Positions 46,467-57,740 of a stretch of DNA of 64,000 nucleotides are shown here, piece by piece. Position 1 is the first letter of the stretch, and every line of letters starts with the position of its first letter. A program made the position numbers and the translations under genes. The notes beneath the pieces are model-generated. The model saw nothing but the letters and a program-made list of their open reading frames with translations, was not told where the DNA came from and made no database searches. This DNA comes from Hypericum androsaemum (taxonomy: Eukaryota; Streptophyta; Magnoliopsida; Malpighiales; Hypericaceae), in contig OZ023181.1 in the NCBI GenBank assembly GCA_963995505.1, forward strand, positions 1,091,487-1,155,486, written 5' to 3'.

Positions 46467-47647
46467 ATTTTTTTTAAGAAAGAAGTGGCGCGAAGCCTAT
46501 ATTTAAAAACAGTTACAGAACAATAAAGACAAGTACAGACAAAAGATAAGAAACCCAAGCAGAAAACGAAAGCCGATCCGATGACAGCAGGGTGGCACAA
46601 AGGGGGGAGCGAAGGACGATCGAAATAGCACGAAGACTAATGATCGGGGCGGAAAGCTACCAAAGCAAGCTTCGGCTAATAATCTCAAGACAACGTCAAG
46701 AGGGCAACTGAATGCATACAAGATGCACTCATATGAGAGCCAAGGTCGACGTAAATCGACCGCGACAAGGATTTTTACCCGCAACCATCGAATCAGCAAC
46801 GAGAACCGAAAGGAAACCAGGTCCAAGCAAAAACAGAACAACAGACACACGAGCCCGACGCAACCACTAAACAGATGTGGCTCGGGAGCAAAAGCAACAA
46901 CAAAAAACAAGCGAAAACAAGAAACAACAGCAAAAACACAAGCAAAACTGAACGAAAAGATAAAAAGACAGAAAAACACAAAGCTGTCCGGGGAGGAGAT
47001 CGGAGGCGACCATCCTCCCCGGGGACCGCCAACAACTACAAAGGACCGAGCCGTGGAGAACAACGGAGGATGGGCGGAAAGCGACGGCGACGAGAAAGGA
47101 GCGGCTTGAGATGGAGAGGACAGGGAGGCCGGAAAAGCAGGCGGAGAATAAGCAAGCAGATTGACCAAAGGCGGGCGGCAAGGTGAGGGCAAAAGCGAAA
47201 GAGTGAGCAGAGGCGGCGGAACGATGAGTCGAGATGGGCGAAGTGGTGAGCGGAAGAGGCGAGGTCGAGGGCGAGCTGGGACGACGAGCGGGACGACGGT
47301 GGACGGAGGGCGAAGTCGTAGAGGCGAGGACGAGGGCGAGCTGGGACCGGAAGGTGAGGTCGAGGGCGGAGAGGCGAGGTCGAGGATGAGCTGGGACGAC
47401 GACTGGGACGACGATAGATCGAGGGCGAAGTCGAAGACGAGCTAGGACGACGAGCGGAGAGGCGAAGCGAGCCAAGACGCGGGCGAAGGCGAGGTGAAGC
47501 TGCCCGGAAGCAGCGACAGAAAGGAAGCGGTGACGGAACCGAGGTAGAAGGAAAAAGATAGCTCCACGGAAAAAATATCTAGATATTTTTTGAGGGAGAG
47601 AGAACACCACTTTTTTTTTTGTTGGAAGGGAGAGAAAACCAACGGTT
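46467..47647 (-). mobile_element. Retroposed insertion with 17-bp target duplication
   Basis: An 1181-bp insertion bounded by exact copies of a 17-base sequence (aacatcttggagaatat at 46450-46466 and 47648-47664). It begins with a T-run on the plus strand, so it is a minus-strand copy with an A tail, as made by target-primed reverse transcription. Its 5' two-thirds is GC-rich, with irregular repeats of a 'cgtcgtcccagctcgccctc' theme; its 3' end is AT-rich. Long overlapping open frames exist on both strands but are compositional. It is too long for a typical SINE and has no recognised LINE protein. Confidence 0.75.
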
Positions 47648-47664
47648 AACATCTTGGAGAATAT

Positions 47665-48511
47665 GGGAGGGGAGTGAAGACGCGTGATTTATTAGTCAAT
47701 TGATTACAACTGTACCTTCTTATTGTATCAATGACTTTTCATTCTAACTGATAGTTTAACTTGTAACTTAAAATAGATTTTTTTTCCAATTATCCAAATA
47801 AAATTTAGTTATTTCCCCCTTTTTCACTAGTCCCATTTTATCCTCCGAGGCCCAAACAGTGGGAAGAATATATGATATGTTCATCTCATTTCCTCACTTA
47901 AAATTTTATCCATATTATATAATCAATACGTGAGATTAATAAAAGTTGATCTAAATAATAAAAAACTAAAATTTTAAAGATATTTCGAAATTGAGTATTC
48001 CAAATGCAAAATAAAATTAGACAAACCAAAGAACACTTGTTTTAATATTATAAGAGAAAGATGGAATAAAAAATGATGCATTCAAACCTGCTTACAACAA
48101 AAAGCTGCTGCAAAAATATACAAGTAGACAAAATTTTGTTTCAGGAATCAGGATAGCAGAAATGAAAATTCCAACATGACAAGGATATAATGGTAAAATC
48201 AACATCTATGCCCAGCTACGGCCTACGCTTTTCACCGGGAAAGTGCCTCAACTGTCGCACTCCAACGGGGCGGATTTGGTGGGGACTGGGTTACTCCCCA
48301 CCTATAAGAACTAACTCAAACTAATATCACTTCACATGCAAATCAATATCACTTCACATGCAAACCAGCATCTTGCAAACCAATATAACTTCACATACAA
48401 ACCAATATCACTTCTTCACATACAAACCAATATCACCTGATAGGTTATTAACCATCAGATTTAAAGATAATCAAATCTAAAGGTCCAAAATGTAGTCCCC
48501 ACCTGTAAACA
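47665..48511. other. Intergenic stretch with a 22-bp tandem repeat
   Basis: AT-rich. At 48318-48437 there are about five degenerate copies of a 22-bp unit (aaatcaatatcacttcacat plus two bases). No gene seen. Confidence 0.5.
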
Positions 48512-48520
48512 AATTTTCTT

Positions 48521-49561
48521 GGGAAAAGTCCACTTTCGTACCCTGTGGTATCGACCAAAATCACTTTAGTACCCTGTGGTAAAAAACCGATCAATCGAGT
48601 CATACTTATTCCAATTAACATCAAAAAGGGCCTCGGGCAGCTGCCCGGAGCTGCCCGAACCTACCCGCCCGCTGCCCGGGCCACGTGGTCAGCCACGTCA
48701 CCAATTTTGGTGACGTGGCGCCACGTCACCAAGAGGAGGAGGAGGAGACGGGGAGGAGGAGGAGGAGGAGGAGGAGGAGGAGGAGGGGAGGAGGAGGGGG
48801 AGGAGGGGAGGAGGAGGAGGAGGAACGCGGAGGAGGAGGAGGAACGCGGGGAGGAGGAGGAGGAGGAGGAACGCGGGGAGGAGGAGGAGGAGGAGGAGGA
48901 GGGGAGGAGGAGGAGGAGGAGGAGGAGGAACGCGGAGGAGGAGGAGGAGGAGGAGGAGGAACGCGGAGGAGGAGGAGGAACGCGGGGAGGAGGAGGAGGA
49001 GGAACGCGGGGAGGAGGAGGAGGAGGAGGAACGCGGGGAGGAGGAGGAGGAGGAGGAGGAGGAGGAGGAGGAGGAGGAGGAGGAGGAGGAGGAGGAACGC
49101 GGGGAGGAGGAGGAGGAGGAGGAGGGGGATGCGGGGAGGAGGAGGAGGAGGGGAGGAGGAGGAGGAGGAGGAACGCGGAGGAGGAGGAGGAACGCGGGGA
49201 GGAGGAGGAGGAGGAACGCGGGGAGGAGGAGGAGGAGGAGGAGGAGGAGGAGGAGGAAGAGGAACGCGGAGGAGGAGGAGGCGGAGGAGGAGGAGGAGGA
49301 GGAGGAGGGGAGGAGGAGGAGGAGGAGGAAAATCGGAGGAGGAGGAGGAGGGGTGACGTGGCGCCACGTCATCAAAATTGGTGACGTGGCTGACCACGTG
49401 GCCCGGGCAGCGCTCGGGTAAGTTCGGGCAGCTCCGGGCAGCTGCCCGAGGCCCTTTTTGATGTTAATTGGAATAAGTATGACTCGATTGATCGGTTTTT
49501 TACCACAGGGTACTAAAGTGATTTTGGTCGATACCACAGGGTACGAAAGTGGACTTTTCCC
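48521..49561. mobile_element. Young foldback element (MULE-like) with a GGA-repeat core
   Basis: Arms of about 213 bp (48521-48733 and 49349-49561) differ at about four positions. Both end GGGAAAAGTCCACTTTCGTA and carry 'ctgcccggagctgcccgaac'-type text. The target duplication AATTTTCTT is perfect (48512-48520 and 49562-49570). The inner part of each arm holds the palindrome around ACGTGGCGCCACGT. The core (48734-49348) is almost only GGA units with interspersed ACGCGG. No gene is carried. Arm identity and the perfect duplication suggest recent insertion. Confidence 0.9.
48734..49348. repeat. GGA-rich purine array, about 615 bp
   Basis: Nearly uninterrupted GGA trinucleotides on the plus strand with about sixteen 'gaacgcgg' breaks. 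All frames are open on both strands, producing Glu/Gly/Arg or Pro/Ser/Leu runs, which are not genes. Confidence 0.95.
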
Positions 49562-49744
49562 AATTTTCTTTAGTCCCCACTCAATCCGGTCTCCACTCTC
49601 CAACGACCCAAATCCACGTCCAATCTATAACGCCACGTCAATGTATCGAAATGACCAAACCACTCCCCAAAAACCCAAACCCCAACCGGAATATCCACAA
49701 CTACCCCTCGCCGACGGCTTATCCGCAGAGAAAATCCCGAAAAC

Positions 49745-49752
49745 TATAAATA
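49745..49752 (+). promoter_or_regulatory. TATA box upstream of the decayed gene
   Basis: TATAAATA about 210 bases before the first possible ATG at 49963. The intervening pyrimidine-rich leader looks like a normal plant 5' UTR. Confidence 0.5.
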
Positions 49753-49962
49753 CCCGACATTTCCACAAATTTTGTTGCCCTAGAGAAACTCATCCTCCTC
49801 CCCTTCCTCCATTTCCCTCTTAGCCAGTCGAAACGGCGCCGTTTCGCTCTCTCGTGACTCTTCGACTCCCTTTTCTACTTTCCTCCCCTCCTCTCCGATT
49901 CCTCAGATGGCGAAGTGAAGCATGCGTCATCTCAGCTATTTCGTAATTATCTCTGTTTTGTG

Positions 49963-52900
49963 ATGGAGGCGGTGGACTGTTGCCCCCAAGAAGTGATTCC
50001 ACCTCTCTGGCCGGATCCGACGGGTTCGGTAGGGCTAGGTTTTCGCCCCGTGGGGCTGCGGATCCTCCTCTGGAGAGGTTCCGCTCTTTTCTTGGTCAAA
50101 GAAGAGGTATTCTTGCACACTACTCTAATTTGTGTATTATTTTACTAATTTAACTTTGTAGTTCGCTTAGGGAGGTATTCCTCTGGAGGAGGAGCTCGGG
50201 TGATTTAATTTTTTAGGGGTTTTGGTTAAGTGCGAAACCAGATGAAATTAGAGGGAAAGTGGAAGATTTTGGGTTTTTTTAAGAAGGAAACTTCCGCAGA
50301 GTATAATATTTTTTATGTTCTTCTTCTTGCACTTTCGCAAATGTTGTTTCCGTTGATTCTGTATGTAGATCAATGTGTTACGTTGGATAAAGCTTTTGTA
50401 ATGCAGATGTTGCTGGCACCGTTGATCTGCTTTCTGTTGCGGATTTTTGTAGTGATGTTAAACATCGATTGTGCTTTTCGAGTGAAGAGCTGTCTAAAAC
50501 AGCTCCCTTGCAGTTTCCCCCAAAGGTTCGTCATGCACACCCAGGGTCGAACAAGTTCGAGTACATAGAAAAGCTGGGAAAATTGCCAGGTGTAGCAGTG
50601 GATGCTACGGATAATGCAGTCTGAAGAAGCTACAGCTCTTGCCTAGGTTGATGTCAAAGATGTTTCTGAAAAGCAAGCTTGGATATTTTCAAACAATATG
50701 TGACTCACATGGTATAACAAATTCTTTGGATATAGGAACCTGTAGAAAACAAACTTACTTGATTGCAACAAGAAAAAGTTATTGAAGGATATTTTTCCTC
50801 GAGTAATATGCTTGTGCAGCGGGGATGCCCTGTCAGTAACGGGCTTGTGCGATGACACTAACTGAAAATTTTTAGACTTTCTTTGGACATATTTTAATTA
50901 ATGAAAGTCTTATTCCTTTCCTGCAGAGGCTTTTTATGCAATACTTTAATTTTCCATATGTTGATTGTGCTTGAAGTTATGCCAACAAGCTAGTGTTTTT
51001 TCCAGCTCTTTTGCAGCATATAGAACACATGAAGTCTCTTTCTCTGCCCGTATTCTCGACTTACATATGCTACTACTTGAAAGATTAAAGACGAGAATTA
51101 GGTAATCATCAATGTGGAATACAATGCATACGTCTCAGGGTGACATCAAAAGTGTACAAGTTACTTGAAATGGTTGCCAAATGATCCCTTAGTATAGCAT
51201 CCTAAAGAAACTTCTGTGTAAACTTTCAAATATTGAGGATGTGATACCCGTGCTTGGGTCTGTTTCTCACTCTGATTTTTTGGTCTTTTTTGTGTATAAA
51301 ACTGTAGAGAAGACTCAATTAGCAAAACAAAAGAACAGCTTCAGCAGTAAGAGAGTTGATAGGAGAAATTTGAAGGCGTGCATGAAGAGTAAATTTGATT
51401 GCTTTTCCACAAAGGCGGGGCTGTTGGGCTGCAGTTCAGACGCTGGAGGGAACAACTTTTTGGGTATGATCTTGCAACCCAAAAACTTTTCTTGTTACAA
51501 GTCGAGGTTGAATATATTGGTCTGAAACCGTATTGTAAATTGATGTATATTATCAGGGACGCTGTTGTTTGTCCTCTAAAAACATGCACGTTGCCTGGAA
51601 TTATGTGGAATTGTTTTTTACTATTTGCACTTTTAGGTTGCTTACGTTGTTCTGAAGGTGCCAGGGATATTTTTTCTCTCCTTTTCTTGTAGGGATACCT
51701 ATACTATATGTAACGCCTCGTATTCTCGCCAATATATATGTGCTTTACTTGTATTTTTTGCCTTCTAATATGTTATTTTCTTTTGGTCATGTTATCAGGA
51801 ATATATGGTCTAAAAACAGAGTTGCAGGACATAATGAAGCTTGTGGATGATATATCATTGAATGATCTTCTCGAGGGTACATATGCATGCCCTACCTTAC
51901 GTAGCAATAAGGGAAAGAGAGCAGCAAATGGGGCTGAAGACATTATTCACTCTGTTAGGAGGGCCTCTGATATCTTCCACCTCTCTCAGGCTGTCAAGTC
52001 TGAGAATCTTGCCGACACTGATAGTTGTTCCAATGAGAAAACTGTTACATGCTCTAGCTCTCTTTCAGTTTTAGCAAATGGAGACCCATGCGCAACTGCT
52101 TCATGTTCATCAGACCAGGTACTGAGCTCTGTCTCTTGAAAATGTTTACAGATGGCAAACAGTGTAATTATCACCAAAACAAGAACCATTCTGAGAAAGT
52201 TTGGTTTACCAATCTGTAATATATATGCTATCAGTGTCTTTTCTTAATTCTTTTGCAGCCTAGTTTCTGAAAGGTCTTTTTGTTTTGTTCTCCACTTGTA
52301 TACTGGCTTTTAAAATTTTGTTATCTGATGATACTGAAAACTGTTATAGTACTTCCCATTTGATTATTGCTGGTTATTGATTGTCCATGTTCTGTCCACT
52401 CTATCCTTGCAGGATTCCTTCATGAAGCCTAATAGTCCAATCAATTTCCTTGATTTCCCATTTGAGCAACCACTGATTACCTTAGAATGCTTGACACTTG
52501 CTCTACCTAAGGATTTTGAGTCATTGCTTCTTGATGCTGCCAAGCCTGCTACAACATCCAGGATCGCTCATGATCCTCGTCTGGCCAAGCAATTATTTCG
52601 TGAAGCTAGCTTACCTTTGCATGCGTTTAACGGCCATTCCAAAAGCAATTCGGATGCTGTCAAGTTGTTAACAAGTAGGAATTCATACCAAGGTAGATGG
52701 ATAAGACTAGGGAACTTCACCAGGTTTCCTATGAACCCCTCAGACAGTTCTGTGGAGTTGGATTCACTTACTTATGATGAGTCCCTAGTTCCCGTACGCG
52801 GACCATAGCTGCCTGTTGCGGAGAATAAAATGTCTGATTCCAAGCCTGTTCCACCCTACGATCGGAGTTCATCAGTAGTAGCTGGCCTAGCGGCATCTTC

Positions 52901-53377
52901 TCTAGCATTACAAGTGTCTCTGCAGCTGCTCAAACGTTGCGTGATATTGACACTGACGCCTTGAAGATTGACCAAGATGGGATAATAAGGTGGCCCAAAA
53001 AGCTCTCGACAAAGGCCTTGAAAGTTCAGAATAAACTAGATGAGAAGCCAGACAAAGTATTGGCTAGATCAGCATCCTTCTTGGGGTCTGACAAAGCATT
53101 CTCCAAGAGACCTAGACTTAGCCATTCCAATAATATTAGAGGAGGTTCGTTAAGTTGGTCTCCGCCCAAATCGAGTAGATCATCACCAAATTAATCCGCC
53201 AAGGACTTGGTAACGGAGGCCAGGAACATGGTAAAGCAGTCGTGCACGATGCCACCGCCGCCTGCAAAAGTTTTAAGCAAGCCTTGTGATGGTCAAAAGA
53301 AAGGTCCGGAAGTTGATGCAAGTGGACTGGAAGATGGAATGAGGCAGGTTGCTGCCATGGATTCTGATCATTCGTGA
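49963..53377 (+). pseudogene. Decayed multi-exon gene for a plant protein of unknown function
   Basis: Exon-like pieces with good splice sites but broken frames. Exon 1 runs from 49963 to 50106; the ATG frame does not fit exon 2, whereas the frame two bases on (PPLERFRSFLGQRR) does. Exon 2 starts at 50407 (DVAGTVDLLSVADFCSDV, then RHAHPGSNKFEYIEKLGKL) and hits TGA at 50622, after which LKKLQLLPRLMSKMF continues in another frame. Later exons are 51800-52118 (LKTELQDIMKLVDDISLNDL) and 52413 onward (FLDFPFEQP, DFESLLLDAAKP). A TAG lies at 52806, a frame change near 52868, then ISSSWPSGIFSSITSVSAA, DGIIRWPKK and a TAA at 53192, and text continues to a natural-looking end at 53377. I recall similar uncharacterised plant proteins but no function. 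The damage makes a full protein impossible. Confidence 0.75.
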
Positions 53378-53928
53378 CGGTTCTATCTCCGTCGCAGCGA
53401 TCAGGTCGAATTATGTATGTATGTATGTATATAAAGGCTTAAAGTTGGGATTTTTTATTCCCGCTGACGGTGCCATTCCTTCTTCTATTTGTTTGTTCTC
53501 CAATAAAACGAACCTGAGAAGCCCAATTGATTTGGACACTTTGGCGATCATGTTTCCAGGAAGAAGAGCAGCGTTTGTAATGCCAGGTTTAAGCGTCAAT
53601 TGGATGCATTGTGCTCCAGGTAGGTGGACGAATTTTTGTCATTCAAAATTGTACTATTTTATTTAAGAGTGACTCTTTTAATCGTTCATTTTTCATCTGT
53701 AAAATTTGAATTCAAAATTTTTATCACTTGAAATGATTAATATTAGTACCTGAAATTCTTTGCAAGGAGATCCATGAATTTCAATCAGTCGAGTGTTTCA
53801 AGTATGGAAATACGAGAGATTTACTTGGCCATCATAATGCAACATTTAATAGGGTAATTGGGTTTTTGTTCAAGTAAAAGGGAAGTTACAATCTATATTA
53901 AACTATTATATCGGATCATCTAACAAAT
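53378..53928. other. Intergenic stretch before the tRNA gene
   Basis: Probably the 3' UTR of the decayed gene plus spacer. Contains a short 'gtat' repeat at about 53415-53432. No gene seen. Confidence 0.5.
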
Positions 53929-54001
53929 GGGGATGTAGCTCAGATGGTAGAGCGCTCGCTTAGCATGCGAGAGGTACGGGGATCGATACCCCGCATCTCC
54001 A
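53929..54001 (+). tRNA. tRNA-Ala (anticodon AGC)
   Basis: A 73-base tRNA without intron. Acceptor stem GGGGATG pairs with CATCTCC (one G-T pair), discriminator A. D stem GCTC/GAGC, anticodon stem CTCGC/GCGAG with loop TTAGCAT, T stem CGGGG/CCCCG with loop ATCGATA. All stems pair, so it should be functional. It contains the internal A box (TAGCTCAGATGG) and B box (GGATCGATACC), and a run of six T at 54003-54008 serves as pol III terminator. CCA is not encoded, as expected for a nuclear gene. It brings alanine to GCU codons, and to GCC and GCA by wobble. Confidence 0.97.
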
Positions 54002-54056
54002 CTTTTTTATTTCTCATTCGTAGTAGGTTTTTACTAATTTACCCTTTGCTTTTTTT

Positions 54057-54202
54057 GGCAAATTACCCTCAGGTCTCTGGATTATAGTTTTATTACACAG
54101 AGGTCCCTGAATTTCAGAAATAGTGTATGAGTCCCTGCTTTTTAAGAAAATATTGGTCTGAGTAATAAAATTATAAACCAAAGACCTGAGAATAATTTGC
54201 CC
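54057..54202. mobile_element. 146-bp foldback MITE next to the tRNA
   Basis: Left arm GGCAAATTACCCTCAGGTCTCTGG with 'attatagttttatta' reads back in the right arm (taataaaattataaacc, then AGACCTGAGAATAATTTGCC). Flanks CTTTTTTT (54049-54056 and 54203-54210) are an 8-9 bp duplication. It is essentially two fused arms with almost no core, the minimal form of the foldback family in this window. Confidence 0.8.
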
Positions 54203-54234
54203 TTTTTTTGTGATTTCGATAGTATTTTGATTTG

Positions 54235-54976
54235 GGCAAATTACTCTCGGGTCCTGAGTCTATAGTGAAATTACCAGTTGGGTCCCAACCTTTTTAAAAA
54301 TATTTTTTCGTCCCTATTTCTTGAAAAAATGTTGATCTCGGGTCCCCGGCTGATGTCAGTACCCATTTTTTTATTTTTTTGTCATGTAAAATAATTTTTG
54401 TACCCTTAAAAAAACAAAATATCATTTTCTTCGACCTTCAAACATCATCTTCAACCTTTTTCAAACACTTCTCAACTCTAAACCCAGAAACTAACTAAAT
54501 TGATCAAATCTACTAAAAACTCAATCTTCTCATGGGTTTGAGTGAAAGAAATTCTTGCGTTGTTACCACTCCATGCAGGAGAGAGAAGGTTGATGTTCGC
54601 CTCAGCCCATGCTCGAGGAGAGAGCATCACTCGAAGCCCCAGAATCTATGGCGCATTCCAGGAGTCTGCTTCCGCCGTGCGATTGAAGAGGGAGAAGCCC
54701 TTGCCACCATTTTTTCATTGGGGGGTGTAGAGATTCCACGGCGGTACAGTCAGTGTCCGCCATGCTCACGCCCTCGCGTCCAACATTAATTTTTTGTTGT
54801 CCGCCTATGGTCCGTTCGCCCAACCACTTGCGTCCAAAAAGAATGGGTATTGACGTCAGGAAGGGACCCGAGACCAATATTTTTTCAAAATGTAGGGATG
54901 GAAAATTAATTTTTTAAAAGGCAGGGACCTCACTGGTAATTTTACTATAGACCAAAGATGTGAACATAATTTGCCC
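54235..54976. mobile_element. Foldback element (MULE-like), 742 bp
   Basis: Left arm GGGCAAATTACTCTCGGGTCC, right arm reading back as GGGCAAATTATGTTCACATC, both with 'gggtcccgg/ggtcccttcc' and 'gctgatgtcag/tgacgtcag' text. The target duplication TTTTGATTT is perfect (54226-54234 and 54977-54985). The core (about 54420-54830) is GC-richer and resembles captured exon sequence, but I cannot name a source. Confidence 0.85.
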
Positions 54977-54985
54977 TTTTGATTT

Positions 54986-56333
54986 TCCTGGTGTACTTTT
55001 CTTGAGGACGCCACAGGAAAAGGAAACGAAAAACAAAAGTACGAAGAAGACACTTCCGTGGTGCTTTGTTCTGCAGAAAAAGGAGCCGCTAAGTGGGGCC
55101 CGTTGGGGGTACTTGGACACTACTTTGGAAACGACTCTACTACATCCCCTTTACCCTTTTTCTTTTAACTGAAAACGAGAGTTCAACCAAAAGAAACAAG
55201 AATTCAGATCGCACTTCTAACGGTGTCCTGAAATAATATTAGACAATATTCAACTCTAAATATAAGTAGTATGACCATTTTCCTTTTTTTTTTATGACGC
55301 ATTTTGTGAGATTGGTTACCACATGCATGAACATTTCAACCACGATCAATCCCCTTCTTTGCCAACATTTTTTCACTTAATTGGATATCGAATACGGAAT
55401 TATTTTGGTTACGCCATGTATCTTTACGTAATAGTTATGACGAGTTAAAAGTAAGTTTACATAAAAAATGAATGAAGTTATAGAAATATTTTTGAAAAAC
55501 TATCGTACAATTTTTTGGACTCCGAAAAATAGAAGTCGCTACTTAATTTCATTAATATTAACATACGAAAATTTACATAAAACTTACAAAAAAATACGAT
55601 TTTTTTAAAATTACCACATAAAGATATGTTAAATAATCGTAAAAAATTCCTACAATAGTTACAAAACTGATACGGCTTTACCTAGATTTTTTGGTTTAGA
55701 ATCACTTGGTATCTGGTCTTCTGGGCCGATTAATGCAAATTCGAGCCAAGATTTTTTAGTTTAGAACTACTTGGTATCTGGCTCACTGGATCGACTAATG
55801 CAAATTCGAACCAGGTAGGACAATTGAAAGGTGACAAAGCTCTCCCAACAAATATTTAACATTGTTGTGTTTCAAAGGACCTAGATATAGTAGTAAACAA
55901 GCCAGCTAACAATATCACCGAAAAATCTGTATTTTCACGTGAACAAGGCAAAGAGTGTGAACCTACCTACTAACATATCAAAACCATCGAAAACATCTTA
56001 CCCCTTGAAGAAATCATCATACAATAAAATATACACAATTACTATCTACTAACCAAGTGCATACAAAATATATAACATGAAAATATCGTGCTAAAATCTC
56101 TATAAATATATCTAATATTTCAAGACAATAGTATAATGGAGTCTAATTCATTATAAACAACGAACATGTGTTAAACTCCAACGTAATGACCCATGTTTAG
56201 TGGATATAATGACAACATATTTTAATTCATTTTTCAGTGATCACTGGGTCGACTCTTATCTCTTACGAAAATGAAAAAAAATTCTGCAGAGTCGAATACA
56301 ATCTAGAGCTCCGGATTTAAATCAACGAAAAGA
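54986..56333. other. Intergenic stretch and 3' flank of the LURP-one-related gene
   Basis: AT-rich. A 65-bp tandem duplication lies at 55684-55813. No gene seen. Confidence 0.5.
55684..55813. repeat. 65-bp tandem duplication
   Basis: Two diverged copies of a unit containing 'cacttggtatctgg' and 'atgcaaattcga', at 55684-55747 and 55749-55813. Confidence 0.8.
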
Positions 56334-57614
56334 TTAGGAATACATCTGATCTAAGATCAAGACCAAGGCCATGGCAATCCCGTCATCGAAATCAGGTTGG
56401 ACGATGAGGTGGAAAACCTCCAATCCAAACGAGGCCCCACCCACCATCGCCTCTTTTCTCTTCATCTCCGCAACCGCTCTCCTCGATTCGTCCAATACTT
56501 TACACGACCGGCGGGTAAACGACCCTTCAACCACAAACGACCGCCTCTCATCGCTGCTCGATTTATTCCCACGGAAGACGTTCGCGAGGACTCTATCTTC
56601 CTGTCGTCTGCCTCTTAGGATATTGCCAGTGTGCTTCCTCACGTACCATGTCGGCTTCTTCGATAATGTCGAGGATGCGCTGGTGTCTACTTCGCCCTCG
56701 TAGATTACCCAGCTTTCTGCTAGTCCAAGTTTCTGAGAGATTATGAAAATTTATTTCGTGTTATTATCATGGCCACGGAATAATATTTACATGGAGTTGA
56801 TCTAAGCGGTAAAAAACTTAGACTAATTTAAGGAGTTCAAGTCTTACGAATATAATAATTAATACTAAATACAACCGAACAATATTCGACTTTGAATAAA
56901 GAATTTACCAAAAGAAATGAACACGGGGTATACTAACCTATGTTATAAGTACCAATAAATACTAATATCAACTGATGAGTTAATTGTCTAAGTTTAAACA
57001 GCGAATTATTGGAATCGTAACAGTGTTAATTAATTGTTAGAATACTTTTTTCACCTCTCAAAAAAATCTTACCCAACTCAAATATGAATTATTCATCTCA
57101 GTTAGTTAGATACTATATAAACCAAAAAAATACCAACAATTATTTATATCAAATAAGAAGAGAAATATTTTAACTTAACTAAAATGTATTGCTAACTAGT
57201 TATTGGAAGAATTTTACCACCGTTCCAAAAATTCTACCTAACTCGAACCTAGATTAGTCAGAGCAATAGATATATAAATATTCTGCATTATCAACCAGTT
57301 GAGTAATATGTAGTTACCTTGTGGCGAAGCATTGTGAGGATAGAGTGGCCGGATCCATCCATAAGAACGAGCTCCTCAGGGCGTCCCATGTAACTATCCA
57401 CACGATAAACCAGGTCGCCATTGGAATTAATCACAGTGAACCCTTTACAACTAATTACAAGCGACTTTCTCCACACCGTAAATCTCGAGCAACTCCCTTC
57501 TTGTAGTGACTTTATGAGCCTCTTTTCTTCTTCAACCGATGGCTCTTCTAGTGGATCAGGTATTTGTTCTTGGTGCACCGATGTTCTTGAGAACAATCTC
57601 AATGAAAATATCAT
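56334..57614 (-). CDS. LURP-one-related protein (LOR, tubby-like fold)
   Basis: Predicted 231-aa protein from two exons, 57614-57318 and 56732-56334, with a GT-AG intron of 585 bp. Recognisable LOR text: FTVWRKSLVISCKGFTVINSNGDLVYRVD, MGRPEELVLMDGSGHSILTMLRHK in exon 1, then KLGLAESWVIYEGE, FTRRSCKVLDESRRAVAEMKRKEA and VFHLIVQPDFDDGIAMALVLILDQM in exon 2. The family has a beta-barrel like the Tubby C-terminal domain; the founding member is induced in resistance to an oomycete, but the molecular role is unclear for most members. The start is the first in-frame ATG (MIFSLRLFSR); the frame is open upstream but has no ATG. A TATA box lies about 115 bases upstream. Confidence 0.9.
56790..56915 (+). 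mobile_element. Possible tRNA-derived SINE in the LOR intron
   Basis: Within the intron, 'ttgatctaagcgg' (box A-like) is followed after about 30 bases by 'gagttcaagtctta' (box B-like), and the unit ends '...gaataaagaatttaccaaaag'. The order resembles the short SINE at 13739, but the sequence is clearly different. No target duplication defined. Confidence 0.4.
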
Positions 57615-57730
57615 TTTTTTTAAGTATCGGAGGAGGTTGGGAAGAGATACTATTGCTGCGGCTAGTTGTTTGCGTTTGGCTTTAAGCACTTTTCTTTTTT
57701 CCAGAGGAAGTGCTCTCTTTGATGAGGCGA

Positions 57731-57740
57731 TATTTATAAA
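57731..57740 (-). promoter_or_regulatory. TATA box of the LURP-one-related gene
   Basis: TTTATAAATA on the minus strand, 117 bases before the ATG at 57614. This spacing also argues against using the upstream GTG codon at 57689 as the start. Confidence 0.6.

Noticed and set aside
46503..47652. Overlapping 60-260 codon frames on both strands
   Set aside because: GC-rich repetitive DNA lacks stop codons by composition; no domain and no single favoured frame. Treated as part of a retroposed insertion.
48545..49603. Four long overlapping open frames rich in Glu, Gly, Arg, Pro, Ser and Leu
   Set aside because: They are read-through of the GGA array in every frame and both directions, starting in transposon arms; not genes.
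51711..51745. 'tgtaacgcctcg' start resembling the 5S-derived LTRs
   Set aside because: Only the first dozen or so bases match; no 5S-like part follows and no duplication is visible.
57615..57689. Longer LOR protein starting at 57689
   Set aside because: The codon there is GTG, there is no ATG before 57614, and the TATA box would leave almost no leader.
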